Shown here: in pieces, positions 1-13,828 of the stretch
Layout of the letters: each line of letters begins with the position of its first letter
Position numbering within the stretch: the stretch's first letter is position 1
DNA from: Eledone cirrhosa
Taxonomy: Eukaryota > Mollusca > Cephalopoda > Octopoda > Eledonidae
DNA length: 64,000 nucleotides
Direction: 5' to 3'
Assembly: GCA_964016885.1 (NCBI GenBank)
Contig: OZ024744.1
Coordinates: 116,811,302 to 116,875,301 of the forward strand
Notes under the pieces: model-generated
Databases searched by the model: none
Seen by the model: only the letters and a program-made list of their open reading frames with translations
What the model was told of the DNA's origin: nothing
Position numbers and translations under genes: made by a program

Positions 1-1639
1 GGCAACGTGAAATAAAGTGTCTTGCTCAAGGACAGGGTGGACTGGAGCAAAGTGAAATAAAGTGTCTTGTTCAATTACACAGTGGACTGGAGCAATGTGA
101 AATAAAATGTCTTGCTCAAGGAGACAGTGGACTGGAGCAATGTGAAATAAAGTGTCTTATTCAAGGACACAGTAGACTGGAGCAATGTGAAATAAAGTCT
201 CTCGCTCAAGGACAAACTAGTCTGGAGGGACGTGAAATAAAGTGTCTTGTTCAAGGATGCATTGGACTGGAGCAATGAGAAATAGAGTGTCTTGCTCAAG
301 CACACAGTTGACTGGAGCTATGTGAAATAAAGTATCTTGCTTAAGGACACAGTGGACTGGAGCAACGTGAAATAAAGTGATTGTTCAAGGACACAGTGGA
401 CATGAGCAATGTAAAATAAAGTGTTTTGCTCAAGGACACAGTGGACAGAAACAATGTGAAATAAAGTGTCTCGCTCAAGGACACAGTGGACTGGAGCAAT
501 GATAAATAGAGTGTTTGCTCAAGGTCATAGTGGACTGGAGCAACCTGAAATATAGTGTCTTTCTCAAGGTGACAGTGGAAAGGAGCAATTTGAAATAAAG
601 TATCTTGCTTTAAGGACACAGTGGACTGGAGCAACGTGAAATAATGTGTCTTGTTCAATGTCATTGTGGACTGGAGCAATGTGAAATAATGTGTCTTGCT
701 CAAGGACACAGTGGACAGGAGGAACGTGAAATAAAGTTTCTTGTTCAAGGACACAGTGGACTGGAGCAATGTGACATAAAGTGTCTTGCTCAAGGACACA
801 GTGGACTGGAGCAATGTGAAATAAAGTGTCTTCCTCAAGGACAACCTAATCTGGAGCAACGTGAAATAAAGTGTCTTGTTCAAGGACACCCTGGACTGGA
901 GCAACATGAAATAAAGTGTCTTGCTCAAGAACACAGTGGACTGGAGCAATGTGAAATAAAGTGTCTTGCTGAAGGACACTAGACTACAGCACCGTGAAAT
1001 AAAGTGTCTTGCTCAAGGTCACAGTGGACTGGAACAAAGTGAAATAAAGTGTCTTGCTCAAGGAGACAGTGGACTGGAGCAATGTAAAAAAAGTGTCTTT
1101 CTCAAGGACACAGTGGACTGGAGCAATGTGAATTAATGTGTCCTCTTCAAGTACACAGTGGACTGGAGCAATGTGAAATAAAGTGTCTTGCTCAAGGACA
1201 CAGTGGTATGGAGCAATGTGACATGAAGTGTTATGCCCAAGGACACAGTGGACTGGAGCAATGTGAAATAAAGTGTCTTGCTCAAGGACACAGTGTACTG
1301 GAGCAATGTGAAATAAACATTCTTGTTCAAGTATACTGTGGACTGGAGCAATGTGAAATAAAGTGTCTTGCTCAAGGACACAGTGGACTGGGGCAACGTG
1401 AAATAAAGTGTCTTGCTCAATGTCACAGTGGACTGGAGCAATGTGACATATAATGTCTTGCTCAAGGACACTGAACTGGAGCAATGTGAAATGAAGTGTC
1501 TTGCTCAACGACACAGTGGACTGGAGCAACGTGAAATAAAGTGTCTTGTTCAAGTACACAGTGGACTGGGGGCAACGTGAAATAAAGTGTCTTGCTCAAG
1601 GACACAGTGGAGTGGAGCAATGTGAAATAAAGTGTCTTG

Positions 1640-3200
1640 CTCAAGGACACAGTACACTGGAGCCACGTGAAATAAAGTGTTTTGCTGAAGGACACAGTAG
1701 ACTGGAGCAATGTGAAATAAAGTGTCTTGCTCAAGGACACAGTGGAATGGAGCAATGTGAAATAAAGTGTCCTGGACAGGAGCAATGGGAAATAAAGTGT
1801 CTTACTCAAGAACACAGTGGACAGGAGCAATGTGAAATAAAGTGTCTCGTTCAAGGACACCCTGGACTGGAGCAACGTGAAATAAAGTGTCTTGCTCAAG
1901 AACACAGTGGACTGGAGCAATGTGAAATAAAGTGTCTTGCTCAAGGATACAGTGGACTGGAGTAACGTGAAATAAAGTATCTTGCTCAAGGACACAGTGG
2001 ACTGGAGCAATGTGAAGTAAAGTGTCTTGTTCAAGTACACGGTGGACTGGAGCTGTGTGAAATAAAGTGTCTTGCTCAAGGACACAGTGGACTCTGGCAA
2101 TCTGATATAAAATGTCTTGCTCAAGGTGACAGTGGACTGGAGCAATCTGATATAAAATGTCTTGCTCAAGGAGACAGTAGACTGGAGCAATGTGACTCAA
2201 AGTGTCATGTTCAAGGACACAGTGGACTGGAGCAATGTGAAATAAAGTGTCTTGCTCAAGGACACAGTGGACTGGAGCAACGTGAAATAAAGTGTCTTGT
2301 TCAAGGACACAGTGGACTGGAGCAACGTGAAATAAAGTGACTTGTTCAAGGACACAGTGGACTGGAGCAATGTAAAATAAAGTGTCTTGCTCAAGGACAC
2401 AGTGGACTGGAGCAATGTGAACTAAAGTGTCTCGCTCAAGGACATAATGGACTGGAGTAACATGAAATAAAGTGTCTTGCTGAAGGAAACAGTTGACTGG
2501 AGTAACATGAAATAAAGTGTCTTGCTCAAGGACACAGTGGACTGGAGCAACGTGAAATAAAGTGTTTTTCTGAAGGACACAGTGGAGTGGAGCAATGTGA
2601 AATAAAGTGTCCTGCTCAAGGCCACCCTGGACTGGAGCAATGTGAAATAAAGTGTCTTGCTCAAGGACAGGGTGGACTGGAGCAAAGTGAAATTAAGTGT
2701 CTTGTTCAATTACACAGTGTACTGGAGCAATGTGAAATAAAGTGTCTTGCTCAAGGACACCCTGGACTGGAGCAATGTGAAATAAAGTATCTTGCTCAAG
2801 GACACAGTGGACTGGAGCAATGTGAAATAAAGTGTCTTGTTCAAGGACACAGTGGACTGGAGCAATGCGACATAAAGTGTCTTGCTCAAAGACTATCTGG
2901 ACTAAAGCAATGTGAAATAAAGTGTCTTGCTCAACGACACCCTGGACTGAAGCAACATGAAATAAAGTGTCTTGCTCAAGGACACAGTGGACTGGAGCAA
3001 TGTGAAATAAAGTGTCTTGTTGAAGGACACAGTGGACTGGAGCAATGTGAAATAAAGTCTCCTGCTCAAGGACACAGTGGACTGGAGCAATGTGACATAA
3101 AGTGTCTTGCTCAAGGACACAATGGACTGGAGAAATTTGAAGTAAAGTGTCTTGTTTAAGGACACAGTGAACTGGAGCAACATGAAATAAAGTGTCCTGC
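1640..3200. repeat. 4.7-kb-spaced higher-order block, copy 1
   Basis: The order of variant monomers in 1640-3200 recurs at 6379-7939, a constant offset of 4,739 bp, with scattered single-base differences. Shared landmarks include the unit with ACACTGGAGCC, the 30-bp short unit, the GATATAAAATG units and the ACTATCTGG unit. Confidence 0.8.
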
Positions 3201-6200
3201 TCAAGGACACCCTGGACTGGAGCAATGTGAAATAAAGTGGCTTGTTCAAGGACACAGTGGACTGGAGCAATGTGACATAAAGTATCCTGCTCAAGAACAC
3301 CCTGGACTCGAGCAATGGGAAATAAAATGTCTTGCTGAAGGACACAGTGGACTGGAGCAATGTGAAATAAAGTGTCTTCCTCAAGGACAACCTAACCTGG
3401 AGCAAGGTGAAATAAAGTGTCTTGTTCAAGGACAACCTGGACTGGAGCAACATGAAATAAAGTGTCTTGCTCAAGAACACAGTGGACTGGAGCAATGTGA
3501 AATAAAGTGTCTTGCTCAAGGACACTAGACTACAGCACCGTGAAATAAAGTGTCTTGCTCAAGGTCACAGTGGACTGGAGCAAAGTGAAATAAAGTGTCT
3601 TGCTCAAGGAGACAGTGGACTGGAGCAATGTAAAATAAAGTGTCTTGCTCAAGGACACAGTGGACTGGAGCAATGTGAATTAATGTGTCCTCTTCAAGTA
3701 CACAGTGGACAGGAGCAATGTGAAATAAAATGTCTTGCTCAAGGACACAGTGGTATGGAGCAATGTGACATGAAGTGTTATGCCCAAGGACACAGTGGAC
3801 TGGAGCAATGTGAAATAAAGTGTCTTGCTCAAGGACACAGTGGACTGGAGCAATGTGAAATAAACATTCTTGTTCAAGTATACAGTGGACTGGAGCAATG
3901 TGAAATAAAGTGTCTTGCTCAAGGACACAGTGGACTGGGGCAACGTGAAATAAAGTGTCTTGCTCAATGTCACAGTGGACTGGAGCAATGTGACATATAA
4001 TGTCTTGCTCAAGGTCACAGCGGACTGGAGCAACGTGAAATAAAGTATCTTGCTGAAAGACACGGTGGACTGGAGCAATGTGACATAAAGTGTCTTGCTC
4101 AAGGACGCGGTGGACTTGAGCAATGTAAAGTAAAGTGTCTTGCTCAAGGACACAGTGGACTGTGGCAATCTGATATAAAATGTCTTGCTCAAGGAGACAG
4201 TGGACTGGAGCAATCTGATATAAAATGTCTTGCTCAAGGACACAGTGGAATGGAGCAATGTGACATAAAGTGGCTTGTTCAAGGACACAGTGGACTGGTG
4301 CAATGTGAAATAAAGTGTCTTGCTGAAGGACAAAGTGGACTGGAGCAATGTGAAATAAAGTGGCTTGTTCAAGGACACAGTGGACTGGAGCAATGTGACA
4401 TAAAGTGTCCTGCTCAAGAACACCCTGGACTCGAGCAATGGGAAATAAAATGTCTTGCTGAAGGACACAGTGAACTGGAGCAATGGGAAATATAGTGTCT
4501 TGCTCAACGACACAGTGGACTGGAGCAACGTGAAATAAAGTGTCTTGTTCAATGTCAATGTGGACTGGAGCAATGTGAAATAATGTGTCTTGCTCAAGGA
4601 CACAGTGGACAGGAGCAACGTGAAATAAAGTTTCTTGTTCAAGGACACAGTGGACTGGAGCAATGTGACATAAAGTGTCTTGCTCAAGGACACCCTGGAC
4701 TGGATCAATGTGAAATAAAGTATCTTATTCAGGACACAGTGGACTGGAGCAATGAGAAATAAAGTGTCTTATTCAAGGACACAATGGACTGGAGCTCTGT
4801 GACTCAAAGTGTCTTGCTCAATGTCACAGTGAACTGGAGCAATGTGAAATAAAATGTCTTTCTCAAGGACACAGTGGACTGGAGCAACATGAAATAAAGT
4901 GTCTTGCTCAAGGACACAGTGGACTGGAGCAACATGAAATAAAGTGTCTTGCTCAAGGACACAGTAGACTGGAGCAATGTGAAATAAAGTATCTTATTCA
5001 AGGACACAGTGGACTGGAGTAATGAGAAATAAAGTGTCTTATTCAAGGACACAATGGACTGGAGCTATGTGACTCAAAGTGTCTTGCTCAATGTCACAGT
5101 GGACTGGAGCAATGTGACATTAAGTGTCTTGCTCAAGGACACAGTGGACTGGAGCAACGTGAAATAAAGTCTCTTACTCGAAGTCACAGTGAACTGGAGC
5201 AATGTGAAATAAAATGTCTTGCTCAAGGACACAGTGGACTGGAGCAACATGAAATAAAGTGTTTTGCTGAAGGACACAGTGGAGTGGAGCAATGTGAAAT
5301 AAATTGTCCTGCTCAAGGCCACCCTGGACTGGAGCAATGGGGAATAAAGTGTCTTGCTGAAAGGACACAGTGGATTGGAGCAATGTGAAATAAAGTCTCT
5401 TGCTCAAGGACAAACTAGTCTGGAGGGACGTGAAATAAAGTGTCTTTTTCAAGGACGCATTGGACTGGAGCAATGAGAAATAGAGTGTCTTGCTCAAGGA
5501 CACAGTGGACTGGAGCAATGTGAATTAATGTGTCCTGTTCAAGTTCACAGTGGACTGGAGCAATGTGAAATAAAGTGTCTTGCTCAAGGACACAGTGGAC
5601 TGGAGCAATGTGAAATAAAGTGTCTTGCTCAAGGACACAGTGTACTGGAGCAATGTGAAATAAACATTCTTGTTCAAGTATACAGTGGACTGGAGCAATG
5701 TGAAGTAAAGTGTCTTGCTCAAGGACACAGTGGACTGGGGCAACGTGAAATAAAGTGTCTTGCTCAATGTCACAGTGGACTGGAGCAATGTGACATATAA
5801 TGTCTTGCTCAAGGACACAGTGAACTGGAGCAATGTGAAATAAAGTGTCTTGCTCAACGACACAGTGGACTGGAGCAACGTGAAATAAAGTGTCTTTTTC
5901 AAGTTCACACCGGACTGGAGCAACGTGAAATAAAGTGTCTTGCTCAACGACACAGTGGACTGGAGCAATGTAAAATAAAGTGTCTTGTTCAAGTACACAG
6001 TGGACTGGGGGCAACGTGAAATAAAGTGTCTTGCTCAAGGACAGGGTGGACTGGAGCAAAGTGAAATAAAGTGTTTTGCTGAAGGACACAGTAGACTGGA
6101 GCAATGTGAAATAAAGTGTCTTGCTCAAGGACACAGTGGAATGGAGCAATGTGAAATAAAGTGTCCTGGACAGGAGCAATGGGAAATAAAGTGTCTTACT

Positions 6201-6378
6201 CAAGAACACAGTGGACTGGAGCAATGTGAAATAAAGTGTCTCGTTCAATTACACAGTGGACTGGAGCAATGTGAAATAAAATGTCTTGCTCAAGGAGACA
6301 GTGGACTGGAGCAATGTGAAATAAAGTGTCTTGCTCAAGGACACAGTAGACTGGAGCAACATGAAATAAAGTGTCTTG

Positions 6379-7939
6379 CTCAAGGACACAGTACACTGGA
6401 GCCACGTGAAATAAAGTGTTTTGCTGAAGGACACAGTAGACTGGAGCAATGTGAAATAAAGTGTCTTGCTCAAGGACACAGTGGAATGGAGCAATGTGAA
6501 ATAAAGTGTCCTGGACAGGAGCAATGGGAAATAAAGTGTCTTACTCAAGAACACAGTGGACAGGAGCAATGTGAAATAAAGTGTCTCGTTCAAGGACACC
6601 CTGGACTGGAACAACGTGAAATAAAGTGTCTTGCTCAAGAACACAGTGGACTGGAGCAATGTGAAATAAAGTGTCTTGCTCAAGGATACAGTGGACTGGA
6701 GTAACGTGAAATAAAGTATCTTGCTCAAGGACACAGTGGACTGGAGCAATGTGAAGTAAAGTGTCTTGTTCAAGTACACGGTGGACTGGAGCTGTGTGAA
6801 ATAAAGTGTCTTGCTCAAGGACACAGTGGACTCTGGCAATCTGATATAAAATGTCTTGCTCAAGGTGACAGTGGACTGGAGCAATCTGATATAAAATGTC
6901 TTGCTCAAGGAGACAGTAGACTGGAGCAATGTGACTCAAAGTGTCATGTTCAAGGACACAGTGGACTGGAGCAATGTGAAATAAAGTGTCTTGCTCAAGG
7001 ACACAGTGGACTGGAGCAACGTGAAATAAAGTGTCTTGTTCAAGGACACAGTGGACTGGAGCAACGTGAAATAAAGTGACTTGTTCAAGGACACAGTGGA
7101 CTGGAGCAATGTAAAATAAAGTGTCTTGCTCAAGGACACAGTGGACTGGAGCAATGTGAACTAAAGTGTCTCGCTCAAGGACATAATGGACTGGAGTAAC
7201 ATGAAATAAAGTGTCTTGCTGAAGGAAACAGTTGACTGGAGTAACATGAAATAAAGTGTCTTGCTCAAGGACACAGTGGACTGGAGCAACGTGAAATAAA
7301 GTGTTTTGCTGAAGGACACAGTGGAATGGAGCAATGTGAAATAAAGTGTCTTGCTCAAGGACAGGGTGGACTGGAGCAAACTGAAATTAAGTGTCTTGTT
7401 CAATTACACAGTGTACTGGAGCAATGTGAAATAAAGTGTCTTGATCAAGGACATAGTGAACTGGAGCAACGTGAAATAAAGTGTCTTGCTCAAGGACACC
7501 CTGGACTGGAGCAATGTGAAATAAAGTATCTTGCTCAAGGACACAGTGGACTGGAGCAATGTGAAATAAAGTGTCTTGTTCAAGGACACAGTGGACTGGA
7601 GCAATGCGACATAAAGTGTCTTGCTCAAAGACTATCTGGACTAAAGCAATGTGAAATAAAGTGTCTTGCTCAACGACACCCTGGACTGAAGCAACATGAA
7701 ATAAAGTGTCTTGCTCAAGGACACAGTGGACTGGAGCAATGTGAAATAAAGTGTCTTGTTGAAGGACACAGTGGACTGGACAAATGTGAAATAAAGTCTC
7801 CTGCTCAAGGACACAGTGGACTGGAGCAATGTGACATAAAGTGTCTTGCTCAAGGACACAATGGACTGGAGAAATTTGAAGTAAAGTGTCTTGTTTAAGG
7901 ACACAGTGAACTGGAGCAACATGAAATAAAGTGTCCTGC
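6379..7939. repeat. 4.7-kb-spaced higher-order block, copy 2
   Basis: This is the partner of 1640-3200 at an offset of 4,739 bp. It has more differences than the 6.9-kb pair, including loss of about two monomers' worth of variant order near 7340-7480. Confidence 0.75.
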
Positions 7940-10900
7940 TCAAGGACACCCTGGACTGGAGCAATGTGAAATAAAGTGTCTTGCTGAAGGACAAAGTGGA
8001 CTGGAGCAATGTGAAATAAAGTGGCTTGTTCAAGGACACAGTGGACTGGAGCAATGTGACATAAAGTGTCCTGCTCAAGAACACCCTGGACTCGAGCAAT
8101 GGGAAATAAAATGTCTTGCTGAAGGACACAGTGGACTGGAGCAATGTGAAATAAAGTGTCTTCCTCAAGGACAACCTAATCTGCAGCAACGTGAAATAAA
8201 GTGTCTTGTTCAAGGACACCCTGGACTGGAGCAACATGAAATAAAGTGTCTTGCTCAAGAACACAGTGGACTGGAGCAATGTGAAATAAAGTCTCTTGCT
8301 CAAGGACACAGTGGACTGGAGCAATGTGAATTAATGTGTCCTCTTCAAGTACACAGTGGACTGGAGCAATGTGAAATAAAGTGTCTTGCTCAAGGACACT
8401 AGACTACAGCACCGTGAAATAAAGTGTCTTGCTCAAGGTCACAGTGGACTGGAGCAAAGTGAAATAAAGTGTCTTGCTCAAGGAGACAGTGGACTGGAGC
8501 AATGTAAAATAAAGTGTCTTGCTCAAGGACACAGTGGACTGGAGCAATGTGAAATAAAATGTCTTGCTCAACGACACAGTGGTATGGAGCAATGTGACAT
8601 GAAGTGTTATGCCCAAGGACACAGTGGACTGGAGCAATGTGAAATAAAGTGTCTTGCTCAAGGACACAGTGGACTGGAGCAATGTGAAATAAACATTCTT
8701 GTTCAAGTATACAGTGGACTGGAGCAATGTGAAATAAAGTGTCTTGCTCAAGGACACAGTGGACTGGGGCAACGTGAAATAAAGTGTCTTGCTCAATGTC
8801 ACAGTGGACTGGAGCAATGTGACATATAATGTCTTGCTCAAGGTCACAGCGGACTGGAGCAACGTGAAATAAAGTATCTTGATGAAAGACACGGTGGACT
8901 GGAGCAATGTGACATAAAGTGTCTTGCTCAAGGACGCGGTGGACTTGAGCAATGTAAAGTAAAGTGTCTTGCTCAAGGACACAGTGGACTGTGGCAATCT
9001 GATATAAAATGTCTTGCTCAAGGAGACAGTGGACTTGAGCAATGTGAAATAAAATGTCTTGCTTAAGTACAACCTAATCTGGAGCAACGTGAAATAAAGT
9101 GTCTTGTTCAAGGACACCCTGGACTGGAGCAACATGAAATAAAGTGTCTTGATCAAGAACACAGTGGACTGGAGCAATGTGAAATAAAGTGTCTTGCTCA
9201 AGGACACAGTGGACTGGAGCAATGTGAATTAATGTGTCCTCTTCAAGTACACAGTGGACTGGAGCAATGTGAAATAAAGTGTCTTGCTCAAGGACACTAG
9301 ACTACAGCACCGTGAAATAAAGTGTCTTGCTCAAGGTCACAGTGGACTGGAGCAAAGTGAAATAAAGTGTCTTGCTCAAGGAGACAGTGGACTGGAGCAA
9401 TGTAAAATAAAGTGTCTTGCTCAAGGACACAGTGGACTGGAGCAATGTGAATTAATGTGTCCTCTTCAAGTACACAGTGGACTGGAGCAATGTAAAATAA
9501 AATGTCTTGCTCAAGGACACAGTGGTATGGAGCAATGTGACATGAAGTGTTATGCCCAAGGACACAGTGGACTGGAGCAATGTGAAATAAAGTGTCTTGC
9601 TCAAGGACACAGTGGACTGGAGCAATGTGAAATAAACATTCTTGTTCAAGTATACAGTGGACTGGAGCAATGTGAAATAAAGTGTCTTGCTCAAGGACAC
9701 AGTGGACTGGGGCAACGTGAAATAAAGTGTCTTGCTCAATGTCACAGTGGACTGGAGCAATGTGACATATAATGTCTTGCTCAAGGTCACAGCGGACTGG
9801 AGCAACGTGAAATAAAGTATCTTGCTGAAAGACACGGTGGACTGGAGCAATGTGACATAAAGTGTCTTGCTCAAGGACACAGTGGACTTGAGCAATGTGA
9901 AATAAAATGTCTTCCTCAAGGACAACCTAATCTGGAGCAACGTGAAATAAAGTGTCTTGTTCAAGGACACCCTGGACTGGAGCAACATGAAATAAAGTGT
10001 CTTGATCAAGAACACAGTGGACTGGAGCAATGTGAAATAAAGTGTCTTGTTCAAGGTCACAGCGGACTGGAGCAACGTTAAATAAAGTATCTTGCTCAAA
10101 GACACGGTGGACTGGAGCAATGTGACATAAAGTGTCTTGCTCAAGGACGCGGTGGGCTTGACCAATGTAAAGTAAAGTGTCTTGTTCAAGTACACAATGG
10201 ACTGGAGCTGTGTGAAATAAAGTGTCTTGCTCAAGGACACAGTGGACTATGGCAATCTGATATAAAATGTCTTGCTCAAGGAGACAGTGGACTGGAGCAA
10301 CGTGAAATAAAGTCACTTGTTCAAGGACACAGTGGACTGGAGCAATGTAAAATAAAGTGTCTTGCTCAAGGACACAGTGGACTGGAGCAATATGAACTAA
10401 AGTGTCTCGCTCAAGGACATAATGGACTGGAGTAACATGAAATAAAGTGTCTTGCTGAAGGAAACAGTTGACTGGAGCAACATGAAATAAAGAGTCTTGC
10501 TCAAGGACACAGTGGAGTGGAGCAATGTGAAATAAAGTGTCCTGCTCAAGGCCACCCTCGACTGGAGCAATGTGAAATAAAGTGTCTTGTTCAATTACAC
10601 AGTGGACTGGAGCAATGTGAAATAAAGTGTCTTACTCAAGGACACCCTGGACTGGAGCAATGTGAAATAAAGTTTCTTGCTCAAGGACACGGTGGACTGG
10701 AGCAATGCGACATAAAGTATCTTGCTCAAAGACTATCTGGACTGAAGCAACGTGAAATAAAGTGTCTTGCTCAACGACACCCTGGACTGAAGCAACATGA
10801 AATAAAGTGTCTTGCTCAAGGACACAGTGGACTGGAGCAATGTGAAATAAAGTGTCTTACTCAAGGACACCCTGGACTGGAGCAATGTGAAATAAAGTAT

Positions 10901-13640
10901 CTTGCTCAAGGACACAGTGGACTGGAGCAATGTAAAATAAAGTGTCTTGTTGAAGGACACGGTGGACTGGAGCAATGTGAAATAAAGTCTCCTGCTCAAG
11001 GACACAGTGGACTGGAGCAATGTGACATAAAGTGTCTTGCTCAAGGACACAATGGACTGGAGAAATTTGAAGTAAAGTGTCTTGTTTAAGGACACAGTGA
11101 ACTGGAGCAACATGAAATAAAGTGTCCTGCTCAAGGACACCCTGGACTGGAGCAATGTGAAATAAAGTGTCTTGCTGAAGGACAAAGTGGACTGGAGCAA
11201 TGTGACATAAAGTGTCTTGCTCAAGGACACAGTGGAGTGGAGCAATGTGAAATAAAGTGTCCTGCTCAAGAACACCCTGGACTCGAGCAATGGGAAATAA
11301 AATGTCTTGCTGAAGGACACAGTGGACTGGAGCAATGTGAAATAAAGTGTCTTCCTCAAGGACAACCTAATCTGGAGCAACGTGAAATAAAGTGTCTTGT
11401 TCAAGGACACCCTGGACTGGAGCAACATGAAATAAAGTGTCTTGTTCAAGTATACAGTGGACTGGAGCAATGTGAAATAAAGTGTCTTGCTCAAGGACAC
11501 AGTGGACTGGAGCAATGTGAATTAATGTGTCCTCTTCAAGTACACAGTGGACTGGAGCAATGTGAAATAAAGTGTCTTGCTCAAGGACAGGGTGGACTGG
11601 AGCAATGTGACATGAAGTGTTATGCCCAAGGACGCAGTGGACTGGAGCAATGTGAAATAAAGTGTCTTGCTAGAGGACACAGTGGACTGGAGTATTGTGA
11701 AATAAACATTCTTGTTCAAGTATACAGTGGACTGGAGCAATGTGAAATAAAGTGTCTTGCTCAAGGACACAGTGGACTGGGGCAACGTGAAATAAAGTGT
11801 CTTGCTCAATGTCACAGTGGACTGGAGCAATGTGACATATAATGACTTGCTCTAGGACACAGTGAACTGGAGCAATGTGAAATATAGTGTCTTGCTCAAC
11901 GACACAGTGAACTGGAGCAACATGAAATAAAGTGTCCTGCTCAAGGACACCCTGGACTGGAGCAATGTGAAATAAAGTGTCTTGCTGAAGGACAAAGTGG
12001 ACTGGAGCAATGTGAAATAAAGTGTCTTGTTCAAGGACACAGTGGACTGGAGCAATGTGACATAAAGTGTCTTGCTCAAGGACACAGTGGAGTGGAGCAA
12101 CGTGAAATAAAGTGTCCTGCTCAAGAACACCCTGGACTCGAGCAATGGGAAATAAAATGTCTTCTTCAAGGACAACCTAATCTGGAGCAACGTGAAATAA
12201 AGTGTCTTGTTCAAGGACACCCTGGACTGGAGCAACGTGAAATAAAGTGTCTTGCTCAAGAACACAGTGGACTGGAGCAATGTGAAATAAAGTGTCTTGC
12301 TCAAGGACAGGGTGGACTGGAGCAATGTGACATGAAGTGTTATGCCCAAGGACACAGTGGACTGGAGCAATGTGAAATAAAGTGTCTTGCTAGAGGACAC
12401 AGTGGACTGGAGTATTGTGAAATAAACATTCTTGTTCAAGTATACAGTGGACTGGAGCAATGTGAAATAAAGTGTCTTGCTCAAGGACACAGTGGACTGG
12501 GGCAACGTGAAATAAAGTGTCTTGCTCAATGTCACAGTGAACTGGAGCAATGTGAAATAAAGTGTCTTGCTCAACGACGCGGTGGACTTGAGCAATGTAA
12601 AGTAAAGTGTCTTGTTCAAGTACGCAGTGGACTGGAGCTGTGTGAAATAAAGTGTCTTGCTCAAGGACACAGAGGACTGGAGCAACGTGAAATAAAGTAT
12701 CTTGCTCAAAGACACGGTGGACTGGAGCAATGTGACATAAAGTGTCTTGCTCAAGGACGCGGTGGACTTGAGCAATGTAAAGTAAAGTGTCTTGTTCAAG
12801 TACACAGTGGACTGGAGCTGTGTGAAATAAAGTGTCTTGCACAAGGACACAGTGGACTGTGGCAATCTGAAATAAAATGTCTTGCTCAAGGAGACAGTGG
12901 ACTGGAGCAATGTGAAATAAAATGTCTTCCTCAAGGACAACCTAATCTGGAGCAACGTGAAATAAAGTGTCTTGTTCAAGGACACCCTGGACTGGAGCAA
13001 CATAAAATAAAGTGTCTTGCTCAAGAACACAGTGGACTGGAGTAATGTGAAATAAAGTGTCTTGCTCAAGGACACTAGACTACAGCACCGTGAAATAAAG
13101 TGTCTTGCTCAAGGTCACAGTGGACTGGAGCAAAGTGAAATAAAGTGTCTTGCTCAAGGAGACAGCGGACTGGAGCAATGTAAAATAAAGTGTCTTGCTC
13201 AAGGACACAGTGGACTGGAGCAATGTGAATTAATGTGTCCTCTTCAAGTACACAGTGGACTGGAGCAATGTGAAATAAAGTGTCTTGCTCAAGGACACAG
13301 TGGTATGGAGCAATGTGACATGAAGTGTTATGCCCTAGGACACAGTGGACTGGAGCAATGTGAAATAAAGTGTCTTGCTCAAGGACACAGTGGTATGGAG
13401 CAATGTGATATGAAGTGTTATGCCCTAGGACACAGTGGACTGGAGCAATGTGAAATAAAGTGTCTTGCTCAAGGACACAGTGGACTGGAGCAATGTGAAA
13501 TAAACATTCTTGTTCAAGTATACAGTGGACTGGAGCAATGTGAAATAAAGTGTCTTGCTCAAGGACACAGTGGACTGGGGCAACGTGAAATAAAGTGTCT
13601 TGCTCAATGTCACAGTGGACTGGAGCAATGTCACATATAA

Positions 13641-13828
13641 TTGTTTCTACTTTTGGCACAAGGCCAGCAATTACCCAGTGCATTACTGGTACTTTATTTT
13701 ATCGACCCCGTAAGGATGAAAGGCAAAGTCAACCTCGGCGGGATTTGAACTCAGATCGTAAAGGGACGTAACTATGCTGGAAAGCATGGCGTCCGACCCT
13801 CTACTGATACTGCCAATCCACCGCCATG
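13641..13828 (-). mobile_element. tRNA-derived SINE inserted in the satellite
   Basis: Read on the minus strand, this begins with a tRNA-like head (GGCGGTGGATTGGCAG), carries a B-box-like GAGTTCAAATCCCGCC equivalent and ends in the CTTTGCCTTTCATCCTTACG body and the GGCCTTGTGCCAAAAGTAG tail. It resembles the octopus tRNA-derived SINE group (OK/OR1/OR2); I cannot say which. The 20-bp sequence TGGAGCAATGTCACATATAA flanks it exactly at 13621-13640 and 13829-13848. This is a clean target-site duplication made from satellite monomer sequence. Confidence 0.93.
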
